A DNA stretch of 5,788 bases from the NCBI GenBank assembly GCA_937967705.1, contig CALCJG010000052.1, positions 1 through 5,788 of the forward strand, read 5' to 3'. The position numbers were made by a program, and so were the translations under genes. This DNA comes from an uncultured Spirochaetia bacterium (GTDB lineage Bacteria > Spirochaetota > UBA4802 > JAGODF01). The first letter of the stretch is position 1; every line of letters begins with the position of its first letter. The notes under the pieces were generated by a model. That model made no database searches and was not told the origin of the DNA. It saw nothing but the letters and a program-made list of their open reading frames with translations. Of the stretch, positions 5,744-5,788 are shown one piece after another.

Positions 5744-5788
5744 AGATCGGAAGAGCGTCGTGTAGGGAAAGAGTGTAGATCTCGGTGG
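5744..5788. other. Illumina TruSeq/P5 adapter contamination
   Basis: These 45 bases start with AGATCGGAAGAGCGTCGTGT and match throughout, as I recall it, the reverse complement of the Illumina universal (P5) adapter. They are a sequencing artefact left on the contig end, not genomic DNA. The true boundary could differ by a base or so if the genome happens to share the first adapter letters. Confidence 0.97.

Overview
The window looks like the end of a draft contig from a spirochaete. The strongest evidence is a recognisable FlaA flagellar-sheath protein (PF04620-type), a family essentially restricted to spirochaetes. Other features fit: a degenerate receiver/RsbW-like ATPase fusion, small outer-membrane barrel proteins and SH3b proteins. 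Base composition looks close to 50 % GC by eye, and I cannot assign a genus. The last 45 bases are not genomic: they are Illumina TruSeq/P5 adapter, so the biological sequence ends at about 5743.

Layout. Bases 3-1247 (+) are the 3' part of a gene for a helical, SH3b and ConA/LamG-like protein; its reading frame is open through the left edge. A hairpin at 1247-1271 separates it from the convergent flaA (1311-2015, -). flaA has a signal peptide, an unusual Lys/Glu/Asp/Ala-rich linker and a near-consensus sigma-70 promoter whose -10 element lies inside an inverted repeat. Divergent from flaA is a complete sodium:solute symporter of the SSS/SLC5 family (2395-3846, +). Its last 14 bases overlap, tail to tail, the gene for a 316-residue receiver-HATPase fusion (3833-4783, -). 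Upstream on the same strand is a small signal-peptide-bearing beta-barrel protein (4892-5434, -). The right end starts a divergent GntR-family regulator (5664-5743, +), preceded by a 10-bp perfect inverted repeat that overlaps candidate promoters in both directions, and cut off where the adapter begins.

How the genes relate. Most neighbours alternate in strand, so this is not one operon. The only possible co-transcribed pair is the barrel protein followed by the receiver-ATPase (108-nt gap). The GntR operator may serve both its own gene and the barrel gene.

Points most worth following: the receiver domain has Glu at the phospho-acceptor position and has lost one acidic-pocket residue while keeping Thr and Lys, and is fused to an apparently intact RsbW-type ATP-binding domain. 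The GntR operator has a symmetric promoter arrangement consistent with leaderless autorepression. The adapter creates a false stop codon that makes the truncated GntR gene look like a complete 33-codon ORF. I see no mobile element, CRISPR array, tRNA or rRNA.
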